A stretch of 64,000 nt of DNA from SIG77 sp045589595. GTDB taxonomy: Bacteria > Verrucomicrobiota > Lentisphaeria > Victivallales > UBA1829. The notes beneath the pieces are model-generated. The model made no database searches. It was not told where the DNA came from and saw only the letters and a program-made list of their open reading frames with translations. The position numbers and the translations under genes are program-made. Below are positions 8,127 to 16,634 of the stretch, piece by piece. Each line of letters begins with the position of its first letter. Within the stretch, counting starts at the first letter, position 1. Location of the stretch: the NCBI GenBank assembly GCA_045589595.1, contig JAZNPK010000037.1, positions 58,133 to 122,132 of the forward strand. The letters run 5' to 3'.

Positions 8127-10649
8127 ATGAAACACCGAAAGATGCTTCTTCTGAGTGCCATGCTTGCTTCAGCAGCCATAACCCCTGCAATGATCGCAGA
8201 GGCTGCTCCCACAGCAAAAATGACACAGGCACAAATCATTCCCGGTACTGTGTTTACGCTGGACCGCATGGAATTCAGTGCCGACAAAACCGCAACGCTC
8301 CCGTTTGCGAAAACCGAATGGCTCAAAGCCCTTCCGCCCGATATCGCTGTCGGGTTCACCATCTCCTTCAAGAATGGTGTGTTCAGCGGCTATGAACAGA
8401 ATGAAAAAGCCTATACTCTGGGGCTTTTTGACTGTTCTCTGACGAAAGACAACCGTCTGCGCATCCGCCTCAAAACCCGTATGGGAGAAATCGGTGCCAG
8501 AGAATTCGAAATGGTCAGCAAAGATAAAATCGAATTCAACAAGGACTACCAGGTCTTCTTCAACTATTCCTGGAACCGCCACCGTGCCTGTTTGTATGTG
8601 AATGGAAAACATCAGCTCGACATTATCCAGAAACTGCCTCTTCAGTTGGCTTTTGCCTCGCTGGAAGCCGGTAAGTTTGACGGCGTCGTCTCCAATATGA
8701 CCATCAGTGAAGGTATCCTGAACAGCGAAGATTTCCTTGCTGCCAACTGGAAACCGGAACAGATCAGTGCCTTCAACGCGCAGAAGAAAGCCGCTCTGGA
8801 TGCAGCCGGAGCCAATGCTCCGTTCAAAGCATGGGTCGGTGCCATGGATCCTGCCAAAGCCAAGACCGTGAGTGCTGCCCGTCAGCTGAAAAACGATCTG
8901 GACAACGCATCTGTTCTTGCTCCGCTGATCGCGGGGAAAAACGGCATCAGCGGCAAGGCATTCACTGTGTACAGTGTCAACCCCACCAGTCAGGAAATGC
9001 TGACAGAACGCAAACTGCCCACGGAAGGCACATTCACCGATACGCTCCGCATCATCGCAGCGAAAAATGAATTTGAATCTGCTTCCTTCCTTATGTTTGC
9101 ATTCCAGCCCTGCGATGTGACGTTCAAGATCTCCGATCTGCGTTGCGGTGCCAATGTGATCCCGGCATCCAATCTTGATCTGCGTCTTGTGAAACGCTGG
9201 TTCCGCAGCGGCGGCGCATGGATGAGTTATCATACGGATAAATATCAGCGTCTGCTGGTTCCCGATTTGCTCGTCAAAGACGAAAACATTATCCGCGTCA
9301 ACGAAGTCAAACGCACCAACGAATTGCGCCTGACTTATCCGGAAAAGACCGTCTATGCCGACGTGAGTCAGTTCAGCATGACGAACGACCCCACATTCAG
9401 TGTTCTGGAACAGCCGCTTCACGACAGCCCCACGCTGCTGCCTGTGACCATTCCGGAAGGCGGCCGTACCCAGCAGATGTGGCTGACTTTCAATGCTCCG
9501 GCGAAAGCACCGGCAGGTCTTTATGAAGGTACCATCCGCATGTTCACCAACAAGGGCAAAACCGATGCCGGCACACTGAAAGTGCAGGTCCGTCTTCTTC
9601 CCTTTGATCTGCCTGATGCCAAGACCTATTACGACAGCAGCCGCAATTATCTCTCCTGGCTCACCGGCAATCTCATCGGCAGCGATGAACACAAGGAAAA
9701 ACAGCTGAAGTTCATCAGTGAACACAGTGTCCGCAACTTCCAGGGCCTCGATTGGAAGACAGAGGAAGGTTTCCTCAAATCCATTGCGCTCCGCAAGAAA
9801 TACAATATGGACAACAGCATTTTCCTCAACAACAGACTCGGCGCCGGCGACCGCGAATACCGCAGAATGTGGGATTTCGATAAGCGCGACGTGGCGTTTG
9901 TTGAGAAGTACAAAAACAAGAAAAAAGCTGAAGTCAAGCCCATGATCGACTGGGTGAAAAAACACCTCGGCCACAGCGAAGTCCATTTCTACGGCAACGA
10001 TGAAGCTGCCGGTTATATGGGACTGCGTACCATGCAGGAACCCCTGTGGGAAGCGATCCATGAAGCGGGCGGAAAGATCAGTACCGCCGGCGGACCTTCC
10101 AGCTTTGAACGCGTTCCGGACCTGCTGAATGTTCATGCCATCACCGTGAACGAAATGCGCCATGCCAATAACTGGCACAGTGTCGGCGGCAGACTTTTGA
10201 ACTATGCAAGCCCCTTCTCCGGTCCGGAAAATCCCCTGATCTTCCGCCGTCAGAGCGGACTGCTGATGTACAAACTCAACTATGACGGATGGTTCATTCT
10301 CAGCTTCGTCAATTCGCGTGTGCCCTGGAATGAATTTGCCGATGACCCGGGCGGAGACGGCAGCTACCGTCACTTTGGTATGGTTTACCTTTCCAAAGAC
10401 GGTCCGATCGGTACGATGGCGATGTGCGGCTTGCGCGAAGCGATCGACGATGTCCGTTACGCCACTCTGTTGAAAGATCAGGCAACCAAAGCTGCGGCTT
10501 CTGCCGATCTTGAACTCCAGCGCGAAGGTAAACGCCAGCTCGCATGGCTCCACATGCTCAATGCCGAAACTTGCGATCTTGACTTTGCCCGTATGAGCAT
10601 GATCGACCGCATTCTGACGCTCCGTCAGCTGATGCAGAAAGGAAAATAA
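8127..10649 (+). CDS. Secreted DUF4091-type glycoside-hydrolase-like protein
   Basis: 840 residues with a signal peptide (residues 1-27, ending AEAA). The N-terminal part up to about residue 215 looks like a concanavalin/LamG-type jelly roll (YVNGKHQLD). The middle is a beta-sandwich with APAGLYEGTIRM. The last 350 residues resemble the TIM-barrel region of DUF4091 proteins, including HFYGNDEA and the closing motif REAIDDVRYATLL. Such proteins are abundant in Lentisphaerota and Planctomycetota and are presumed to act on host or plant glycans; no activity is established for this one. It follows the SDR after 59 bp and is followed closely by two more secreted proteins. Confidence 0.78.
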   Translation: MKHRKMLLLSAMLASAAITPAMIAEAAPTAKMTQAQIIPGTVFTLDRMEFSADKTATLPFAKTEWLKALPPDIAVGFTISFKNGVFSGYEQNEKAYTLGLFDCSLTKDNRLRIRLKTRMGEIGAREFEMVSKDKIEFNKDYQVFFNYSWNRHRACLYVNGKHQLDIIQKLPLQLAFASLEAGKFDGVVSNMTISEGILNSEDFLAANWKPEQISAFNAQKKAALDAAGANAPFKAWVGAMDPAKAKTVSAARQLKNDLDNASVLAPLIAGKNGISGKAFTVYSVNPTSQEMLTERKLPTEGTFTDTLRIIAAKNEFESASFLMFAFQPCDVTFKISDLRCGANVIPASNLDLRLVKRWFRSGGAWMSYHTDKYQRLLVPDLLVKDENIIRVNEVKRTNELRLTYPEKTVYADVSQFSMTNDPTFSVLEQPLHDSPTLLPVTIPEGGRTQQMWLTFNAPAKAPAGLYEGTIRMFTNKGKTDAGTLKVQVRLLPFDLPDAKTYYDSSRNYLSWLTGNLIGSDEHKEKQLKFISEHSVRNFQGLDWKTEEGFLKSIALRKKYNMDNSIFLNNRLGAGDREYRRMWDFDKRDVAFVEKYKNKKKAEVKPMIDWVKKHLGHSEVHFYGNDEAAGYMGLRTMQEPLWEAIHEAGGKISTAGGPSSFERVPDLLNVHAITVNEMRHANNWHSVGGRLLNYASPFSGPENPLIFRRQSGLLMYKLNYDGWFILSFVNSRVPWNEFADDPGGDGSYRHFGMVYLSKDGPIGTMAMCGLREAIDDVRYATLLKDQATKAAASADLELQREGKRQLAWLHMLNAETCDLDFARMSMIDRILTLRQLMQKGK

Positions 10650-10654
10650 GCACT

Positions 10655-11743
10655 ATGAAAAAGTCTTTGCTTTTGATTGTCTTTCTCATGGGCATCAGCG
10701 TCGCTGCATCTGCATTCGAGAAAAATGTTCTCAATGTGGAATACCGCGCTGTTCCCGACAACTTTGAAACCCTTATCAAAACTGAGGCAGACAAGTGGAA
10801 CTTCAACTTTATGCCTTACAGTGATGATGCTGAAATGCTCTGGAGCGACCCGGCTTTCCGTCGCGATGTTTCCACTACCGGCGGCAGCGTCAAACGCGTT
10901 ACTGCAGTTTACGGCGCATGTAATGAACTCGGTCTCACGATCCTTGTTTACAGTGCCGAACCCGAACTCCAGAAAACGCTTGCCGAGGGCAAAGCCATGC
11001 CCCACAGCACCCTTGAGATGTTCTTCGCTCCCGGCGATGCTGACAACGACAGAATGCAGCACTGGTATCAGTTCATTTTCAGTCAGCACTGCAGTGCGGA
11101 TCCCGTGATGGATTATCCCTGGCTGGAACATGACCGCAACTTCCGCCGTATCACCGGCGAAGTCAAAGTCGTTACCAAGATCCTGGATAACGCCTATATC
11201 ACCCGTGTCTTCATCCCCTGGAGTCTGTTGGACAACCGGACGCCCTTCTCGGACAAAGCCGACAATTTCTGGCGTATCGGTATCTACCGCTGGTGTCCCG
11301 GTCTGAGTCAGACCTGGGGCGGCAGAGTTCAGGCAATGACCAGTACCGGTTACTTCCGTATGCCGGCATTCACGCCCGAACAGAAAGATGCCATCCGCAA
11401 AAATCTGTTGCTGCGCGCCTGGGGCGATTACACCGAAGCGTTCCAGCCCGTCCGCACTGCGGAAGGTAACCGCGAAGCATGGCGTAAAGTCAAGGAAGTT
11501 CCCGCGATCCGTTCCTATGCTCACATTTCTGAAGAACGTGAGTTTATGGCAAAGGCACTTCCGCCGGTCGTGGAACGCTGCAATGCGATCTGCGCAGAAA
11601 TCGCCAAGTATGATACGCTCAGCGAAGCTGAAAAAGAATCTCTGTTCAAACGGGCAAAAGTGCTGATGCAGTTTACCCTGGACTATCAGACCGCTCACGC
11701 TGAAATGCTCAAAAACAAATTTTTCGCTCCGGAGGCAAAATGA
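10655..11743 (+). CDS. Secreted CBM9/DOMON-like protein
   Basis: 362 residues with a signal peptide (1-19, VAASA). The main part has the pattern of a CBM9-type beta-sandwich: an early W-N-F-x-F segment, then LEMFFAPG, ITRVFIPW and FWRIGIYRW, which resemble the late beta-strands of that fold. The C-terminal 90 residues are helical. It probably binds carbohydrate in the periplasm or at the cell surface. The start is 5 bp after the DUF4091 stop and the end overlaps the next gene by 4 bp, so the three secreted proteins are translated together. Fold assignment is by pattern only. Confidence 0.65.
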   Translation: MKKSLLLIVFLMGISVAASAFEKNVLNVEYRAVPDNFETLIKTEADKWNFNFMPYSDDAEMLWSDPAFRRDVSTTGGSVKRVTAVYGACNELGLTILVYSAEPELQKTLAEGKAMPHSTLEMFFAPGDADNDRMQHWYQFIFSQHCSADPVMDYPWLEHDRNFRRITGEVKVVTKILDNAYITRVFIPWSLLDNRTPFSDKADNFWRIGIYRWCPGLSQTWGGRVQAMTSTGYFRMPAFTPEQKDAIRKNLLLRAWGDYTEAFQPVRTAEGNREAWRKVKEVPAIRSYAHISEEREFMAKALPPVVERCNAICAEIAKYDTLSEAEKESLFKRAKVLMQFTLDYQTAHAEMLKNKFFAPEAK

Positions 11744-13035
11744 AACACTGTAAATTGATCCTTGCGGCGGCAGCCATGCTGTTCACCGCGTTCGTCTCCG
11801 CCCAGCTGAAACAGTCCGATCTGATCGATGCTGTGAAAGCAAACAACCTGGAAGGTGTCCGTGCCTATCTGGATGCTGCGCTGGCGCAGAAAAATGCAAA
11901 CAAAATGCATGTCAAGTACACGATTCTTACGATGATCATCCGTCATGGCGGAGTTGAAAAAGCCGCCATTCTGGATTTCGGCAGAAAACTTGCGGCAGAA
12001 ATCCGCAAGGAGTCGAAAGTCAACAAGGATATCCTGACTGCGATCTCCTATCAGGCAAGTATTGAACTTCGCGCCAATAATGAAAAAGCCGCCGAAGTGT
12101 TTTTCAATGAGGCGATCAAACTGCCGAATCTGACCAAGCATGAACTGGCCCGCGCGTACAAAATGCCTTATGATGACTTCGGTCGCAGAGTCGCTGTTTC
12201 GCTGGAAACCCTTGAAGCCTATATGCGTAAAGCCATGGCTGCGGTGAATGATGCCGAAGCAAATGTCAGACTTTGGGAAGTTCTTGCCAGCCGTGCGCAG
12301 CACACGAACTACTATACGCCCCTGTCCCCCCGCGCCGTTCCGCTCCTGGAGGAAGCGATCAAACGGGAAGAACTGAAGGAAAACCGCTCCATCATTGATT
12401 CTCTTGCTTCAGTTTATACCAGTCTCCGTCAGGAGGACAAGGCGATCGCACTGTTCAAGGAAAAAGCAAAATATTTTGAAGACAAAGGTCAGAAGAACGC
12501 CGCTGCATCTTTGTATATGGTGCTTGCTGAAAGATGCATGAAAAAACGCTACTACATGCAGAACCCGGATGCCGCTATGGTGGACAAGGCCGTTGCATAC
12601 ATTGTCAAGGCGATGGAATTGCATCCGGAAGCCCAGTCGTACTGTCAGCGTCTGGCAACTCTCTGCGCTGAAAACGACAGGATCGATTCCGCCATCACCG
12701 CGTATGCCAAACTGATCGCCATGCCCAAATGTCAGGATCTCACAAAACAGGAAGTGGAACTTGCTCTGGCTGAAGCCTACATGAGAGCATGTGATCTGGA
12801 AAAAACAAAAGAATGGTTTGCCAAGACTGATTTCGCCGTCCTCGGCAAGAATGTCCGTCTCGGATTCCGTCATGATTTTCTTGCAATGCAGATCGCCTGT
12901 GCCGAAGGTGACTATGCCAAGGCACGCGCCTGTCTGGAACGACTCCAGAAAAGCGGAGCGCAGAATGTGTTCCGCAGCCGTTCCGTGCAGTTCAAAGTTT
13001 ACAAAGCGCGTCTCGATGCGCTGAACAAAAAATAA
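11740..13035 (+). CDS. Secreted TPR-like helical repeat protein
   Basis: 431 residues. The signal peptide (1-21, AFVSAQ) is followed by helical repeats throughout. Several fit TPR spacing, for example LASVYTSLRQEDKAIALFKEKA and ELALAEAYMRACDLEKTKEWF. No catalytic motif is visible. It overlaps the CBM9-like gene by ATGA and precedes the split transketolase by 32 bp. Likely a periplasmic scaffold or binding partner of the two preceding secreted proteins; that is inferred from gene order only. Confidence 0.65.
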   Translation: MKHCKLILAAAAMLFTAFVSAQLKQSDLIDAVKANNLEGVRAYLDAALAQKNANKMHVKYTILTMIIRHGGVEKAAILDFGRKLAAEIRKESKVNKDILTAISYQASIELRANNEKAAEVFFNEAIKLPNLTKHELARAYKMPYDDFGRRVAVSLETLEAYMRKAMAAVNDAEANVRLWEVLASRAQHTNYYTPLSPRAVPLLEEAIKREELKENRSIIDSLASVYTSLRQEDKAIALFKEKAKYFEDKGQKNAAASLYMVLAERCMKKRYYMQNPDAAMVDKAVAYIVKAMELHPEAQSYCQRLATLCAENDRIDSAITAYAKLIAMPKCQDLTKQEVELALAEAYMRACDLEKTKEWFAKTDFAVLGKNVRLGFRHDFLAMQIACAEGDYAKARACLERLQKSGAQNVFRSRSVQFKVYKARLDALNKK

Positions 13036-13067
13036 AACCATAAAAGTCATAAGGATGTATTGAAAAG

Positions 13068-13886
13068 ATGGAATTCAATGACTGTACAGCACTGGCAAAT
13101 ACAGTGCGTCTGGACTGCCTGAAAATGGTCCATGGAGGTAAAAGCGGCCATATCGGAAGTATGCTTTCATGCGCAGAGATCCTGGCGGTGCTTTACAAGA
13201 AAATTCTGAAAGTCAGTGCTGCCGATCCCAAAATGGCGGATCGCGACAGACTCCTTTTCAGCAAGGGACATGGCGGCGCGGCGCTTTTCGCAACGCTGGC
13301 AGAACTGGGATTCTTCCCCAAAGAATGGCTGGATACCTATTACAAGGATGAAGGCAAACTTTCCGGTCACATTTCACACCATGTGCCGGGCGTGGAATTT
13401 TCCACCGGTTCTCTGGGACACGGTCTGCCCGTAGCCTGCGGTATGGCGATGTACGCCAAAAACAGCGGAAAAAACTACCGTTACTTCTGCGTGGTCAGCG
13501 ATGGCGACCTGGACGAAGGCTCCACCTGGGAAGCGATCATGCTCGCAGGTCAGCACAAATTCAACAATCTCTGCATGGTTGTGGACTACAACCGTCTGCA
13601 GGCATTGGGGCGTTCCAAAGACATCATCGACCTGGAAGACCTTGATGAAAAACTCCGTCTTTTCCAATGGGATACCATCGTCGTTCAGGATGGACACGAT
13701 TGTGCCGCCATTTATGAGGCACTCAAAGATTTCCCGAAATCTGAAAAACCTCTCGCGGTCATCTGCCGTACCACCAAGGGCAAAGGCGTGTCCTTCATGG
13801 AAGATGATTACCGCTGGCACTACGGTCCCCTGACCGATGAACTCTACGAAAAAGCCGTGAAAGAAGTTAAGGAGGCTGCACAATGA
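13068..13886 (+). CDS. Transketolase, N-terminal (pyrophosphate-binding) subunit
   Basis: 272 residues, equal to the first half of a full-length transketolase. Present are the early His28 in GKSGHIG, KGHGG (His68), GSLGHGLP (His118) and the thiamine-diphosphate/Mg motif SDGDLDEG (145-151) ending in VDYN. It must pair with the C-terminal subunit encoded next with ATGA overlap. Transketolases move a two-carbon ketol unit between a ketose and an aldose phosphate. Split forms occur as housekeeping enzymes in some bacteria and as dedicated subunits in apulose and sulfoquinovose pathways. The position inside a sugar block favours a dedicated role. Confidence 0.93.
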   Translation: MEFNDCTALANTVRLDCLKMVHGGKSGHIGSMLSCAEILAVLYKKILKVSAADPKMADRDRLLFSKGHGGAALFATLAELGFFPKEWLDTYYKDEGKLSGHISHHVPGVEFSTGSLGHGLPVACGMAMYAKNSGKNYRYFCVVSDGDLDEGSTWEAIMLAGQHKFNNLCMVVDYNRLQALGRSKDIIDLEDLDEKLRLFQWDTIVVQDGHDCAAIYEALKDFPKSEKPLAVICRTTKGKGVSFMEDDYRWHYGPLTDELYEKAVKEVKEAAQ

Positions 13887-14809
13887 GAAAAGCATTCAAC
13901 GAAGAACTGCTCAAGGCAGCACATGAGGATGAACGGATCCACATGATCCTTGCCGATATCGGTTACGGCGAAATCGAACCCTTTGCCAATGCATTCCCCA
14001 AACGCTTCATCAACTGCGGCGTGGCGGAACAGAACATGACAGGTGTTGCGTGCGGTGTTGCCATGGAAGGCAATATTTCCATTACCTACTCCATCGCAAA
14101 CTTTCCCACACTGCGCTGTCTGGAACAGATCCGCAACGACGTGTGTTATCACAATGCCAATGTGAAGATCGTCATTATCGGCGGCGGTATGGCTTACGGT
14201 CCTCTGGGTGTGTCCCATCACTCCACGGAAGACCTTGCCATTATGCGCGCTCTGCCGAATATGAAAGTCATTGCGCCCTGCGATATCAATGAGGCTCGCG
14301 CGGCGGTCCATGCCATGCTGGCGTACAAAGGTCCCCTCTACTACCGTTGCGGTTACAAGGGTGAAAAAGACATTCACCCCGGACCTGTCAAATTCGAGAT
14401 CGGTAAAGCCATCAAGGTGAAAGACGGCAAAGCCGCCACCATCATCTTCACGGGTACCATCGGTTACAACTGTAAACTGGCTGCGGAAGAACTGGCAAAG
14501 GAAGGGATCGATGTGTCCCTCGTTTCCATGCATACGGTCAAGCCCGTTGATAAAGACGCGGTGATTGAAGCTGCCACGCAGACCGGCGGTATTCTGACGG
14601 TGGAAGAACATAACATCTGCGGCGGTCTCGGCAGTGCTGTGGCGGAAGTGCTTATGGATGCCGGTGTCGGCAACTGCAAGTTCAGCCGTATTGCTCTGCC
14701 TGACGTGAATGTGTCGCTGATCGGCTCTCAGGATTGGCTTCGCGACCAGTACGGTATGGGCGTGAAAGACATCGTTGCTGCTGTTAAACAAATGATCGGG
14801 AAAGCATGA
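13883..14809 (+). CDS. Transketolase, C-terminal (pyrimidine-binding) subunit
   Basis: 308 residues, complementing the preceding gene. The catalytic glutamate that activates thiamine diphosphate is in GVAEQNM (Glu49). GPLGVSHHSTEDLA contains the conserved histidines of the donor site, and a transketolase C-terminal domain follows from about residue 185 (EEHNICGGLG). It overlaps the N-subunit by 4 bp and the next SDR by 4 bp, so all three proteins are expected in fixed ratio. Confidence 0.93.
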   Translation: MRKAFNEELLKAAHEDERIHMILADIGYGEIEPFANAFPKRFINCGVAEQNMTGVACGVAMEGNISITYSIANFPTLRCLEQIRNDVCYHNANVKIVIIGGGMAYGPLGVSHHSTEDLAIMRALPNMKVIAPCDINEARAAVHAMLAYKGPLYYRCGYKGEKDIHPGPVKFEIGKAIKVKDGKAATIIFTGTIGYNCKLAAEELAKEGIDVSLVSMHTVKPVDKDAVIEAATQTGGILTVEEHNICGGLGSAVAEVLMDAGVGNCKFSRIALPDVNVSLIGSQDWLRDQYGMGVKDIVAAVKQMIGKA

Positions 14810-15627
14810 TGAAACGTCTGGATAATAAAGTAGTTATTATTACAGGCGGTGCGGGCGGCATCGGCAGTGCCGCCTCCCGTATCTTTGCCGCTGAAGGCGC
14901 AAAGGTCGTGATCGCGGATCTGGATGAAAAAGCCGGGATCGCTCTCGCCGCAGAGATCAATGCCGCCGGCGGAAACTGCTGTTTCGTCAAGTGCGACGTT
15001 TCAGACAGTGCATCCGTCCGGAATGTTCTTGACATCTGTAAAACTCAGTTCGGCGGACTGGATGTGATCTACAACAACGCCGGTGTCTATCTGGCAAATA
15101 AAGATGGCAGGATCACCGATATTGAAGAAGATATCTGGGAAAAAGTCCTTGCCATCAATCTGCGCAGCGTATTTCTGTTCTGCAAGTACGGGATCCCCCT
15201 GCTTGCGGAACGGGGCGGCGGAAGCATCATCAACACTGCTTCCAGCGCCGGTATGATCGGGATCCCCAACTGCGACGCATACACCGCCACAAAAGGCGCC
15301 ATCGTCCAGCTGACAAAATCTATGGCGGCAGAGTACGGCAGATACAATGTCCGTACAAACTGCATTTCTCCCGCCGCGATCATGACGCCGATGGTCAGGA
15401 TCAGCAATCCGCCCGATTGCGATGCTTTCGATGAAAATGCGTTCCTCAATCTCCGGACACCTCTCCGCAGATACGGAACGCCGGAAGAGATCGGAAAGAT
15501 CGCCGTCTTCCTCGCCAGCGATGATGCCGCCTACCTCAATGGTGCCATCATTGCCGCAGATGGCGGTATCACCATCAACGGGGATCTCTCCAAGGTCAAA
15601 CCCGATGGAGGCGTTACGCCGCTCTGA
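14806..15627 (+). CDS. Short-chain dehydrogenase/reductase (SDR), second copy
   Basis: 273 residues (272 if the second ATG, 3 bp later, is used). Motifs are TGGAGGIG, NNAG, and YTATK with an upstream Ser in NTASSAG. It is clearly different in sequence from the SDR at 7300, so it is not a recent duplicate. Coupled to the transketolase C-subunit by ATGA overlap and followed by a terminator. Probably reduces or oxidises a substrate or product of the transketolase step; the substrate is unknown. Confidence 0.9.
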   Translation: MMKRLDNKVVIITGGAGGIGSAASRIFAAEGAKVVIADLDEKAGIALAAEINAAGGNCCFVKCDVSDSASVRNVLDICKTQFGGLDVIYNNAGVYLANKDGRITDIEEDIWEKVLAINLRSVFLFCKYGIPLLAERGGGSIINTASSAGMIGIPNCDAYTATKGAIVQLTKSMAAEYGRYNVRTNCISPAAIMTPMVRISNPPDCDAFDENAFLNLRTPLRRYGTPEEIGKIAVFLASDDAAYLNGAIIAADGGITINGDLSKVKPDGGVTPL

Positions 15628-15669
15628 CGGTTGAAACTTCCCGGATCGACCGGGACAGTATGAATCACG

Positions 15670-15713
15670 GATACACTTTTCTGCAGCAATGCGGGGATGT
15701 GTATCTTTTTTTT
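15670..15713 (+). terminator. Rho-independent terminator after the transketolase unit
   Basis: Outer stem GATACAC/GTGTATC (7 bp), an internal loop, and an inner 5-bp stem capped by GCAA (CTGCA-GCAA-TGCGG), followed by eight T. It lies 42 bp after the SDR stop. Confidence 0.8.
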
Positions 15714-15734
15714 GATTTTTGATGAAGCAGGTGA

Positions 15735-15762
15735 TTGACATTCAGGCTTTTGAGATTATGTT
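15735..15762 (+). promoter_or_regulatory. Candidate promoter of the AroD-like lyase unit
   Basis: TTGACA at 15735-15740, a 16-bp spacer and TATGTT at 15757-15762, located between the terminator and the start codon at 15816. The -10 match is only moderate. Confidence 0.4.
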
Positions 15763-15815
15763 TTACTGTTGCGCTTTTTCTTGAATAAAAAATACCAGCA
15801 TCAGGAGTTTCTACA

Positions 15816-16610
15816 ATGCTTCAGAAAAAATCTTTTTTCAACCGACAGAGTACGGCTGTCACTCTGTTGATCAACGGCACATCTATTGACGAAATGGCAC
15901 GTCTCGCCCGCGCTGGTGAAGCGGATGGCGCAGACGGGATCGCCATTGAGATCGGGCAGCTTCCCCCGGAAGAACGGACGGAAGAAAATTTTGCCCGTCT
16001 GATCAATGCGGTGCATCTGCCCTTTATGTTCATTCTTTACCGGAACGACAAATGGGGATTGGGCGACGATGAACGGCAGCAGTACCTTCTCGCCGCCGCC
16101 CGCGCAGGTGCGGAAGTGATTGATGTGATGGGAGACCTGTATGCTCCGGCGGAATATGAACTTGCCACCGATCCCGCTGCCATTGAAAAGCAGAAAGCCC
16201 TGATCCGGGAGATCCACGAGATCGGCGCAAAAGTCATTATGTCCTCTCATATTTACACACAGGCGCGGACGGCGGAAGAAGTGCTTGCTCATCTGAAAGA
16301 ACAGTCTTCGCGCGGTGCCGATATTCTGAAACTGGTGATCACGGTCAATACGGAAGAGGAATTTCAGGAAGTGATCCGTACCGCTATGATCCTGAACAAA
16401 GAGATCGAAAAACCTTTTGTATTTCTCAGCGGCGGCAAATACGGCAGGATCCACCGTTTTCTCGGTACGCTCATGGGGAACAGCATTACCTTCGCGGTCC
16501 ACGATTACACTCCGCCCAGCCCGCCGTTCTCCCAGCCTACGATCAAGGCATTCAAAAATGTAATGAACAATATTCACTGGCATCTTGATGATGTTCAGGA
16601 TAAATCTTAA
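15816..16610 (+). CDS. Type I dehydroquinase-like (AroD family) lyase/aldolase
   Basis: 264 residues with the class I aldolase barrel of type I 3-dehydroquinate dehydratase. The general-base His145 (MSSH) and Schiff-base Lys172 (ADILKL) align with His143 and Lys170 of the enteric enzyme. Arg214 (RIHR) aligns with the carboxylate-binding Arg213. Other substrate residues differ: the ExRxD motif reads EIGQL, and the segment after Arg76 has Trp80 near where Glu86 is expected. It is therefore probably a relative acting on another keto compound. It heads a unit with a DUF4838 protein and a DgoA-type aldolase, far from any shikimate gene in this window. Confidence 0.72.
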   Translation: MLQKKSFFNRQSTAVTLLINGTSIDEMARLARAGEADGADGIAIEIGQLPPEERTEENFARLINAVHLPFMFILYRNDKWGLGDDERQQYLLAAARAGAEVIDVMGDLYAPAEYELATDPAAIEKQKALIREIHEIGAKVIMSSHIYTQARTAEEVLAHLKEQSSRGADILKLVITVNTEEEFQEVIRTAMILNKEIEKPFVFLSGGKYGRIHRFLGTLMGNSITFAVHDYTPPSPPFSQPTIKAFKNVMNNIHWHLDDVQDKS

Positions 16611-16634
16611 TTCCTAAATCTGAAGGGACACAAA

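Noticed and set aside
8169..10553. 794-codon antisense frame in the DUF4091 gene
   Set aside because: Shadow of a gene with a signal peptide and domain motifs; no ribosome site or domain of its own.
13068..15627. Assignment of the transketolase unit to the sulfoquinovose or apulose pathway
   Set aside because: The partner genes that define those pathways (sulfo-sugar isomerase and reductase, apulose kinase) are not in the window.
7300..15627. The two SDR genes considered as a duplication
   Set aside because: They share only the family motifs; the surrounding sequence differs throughout.
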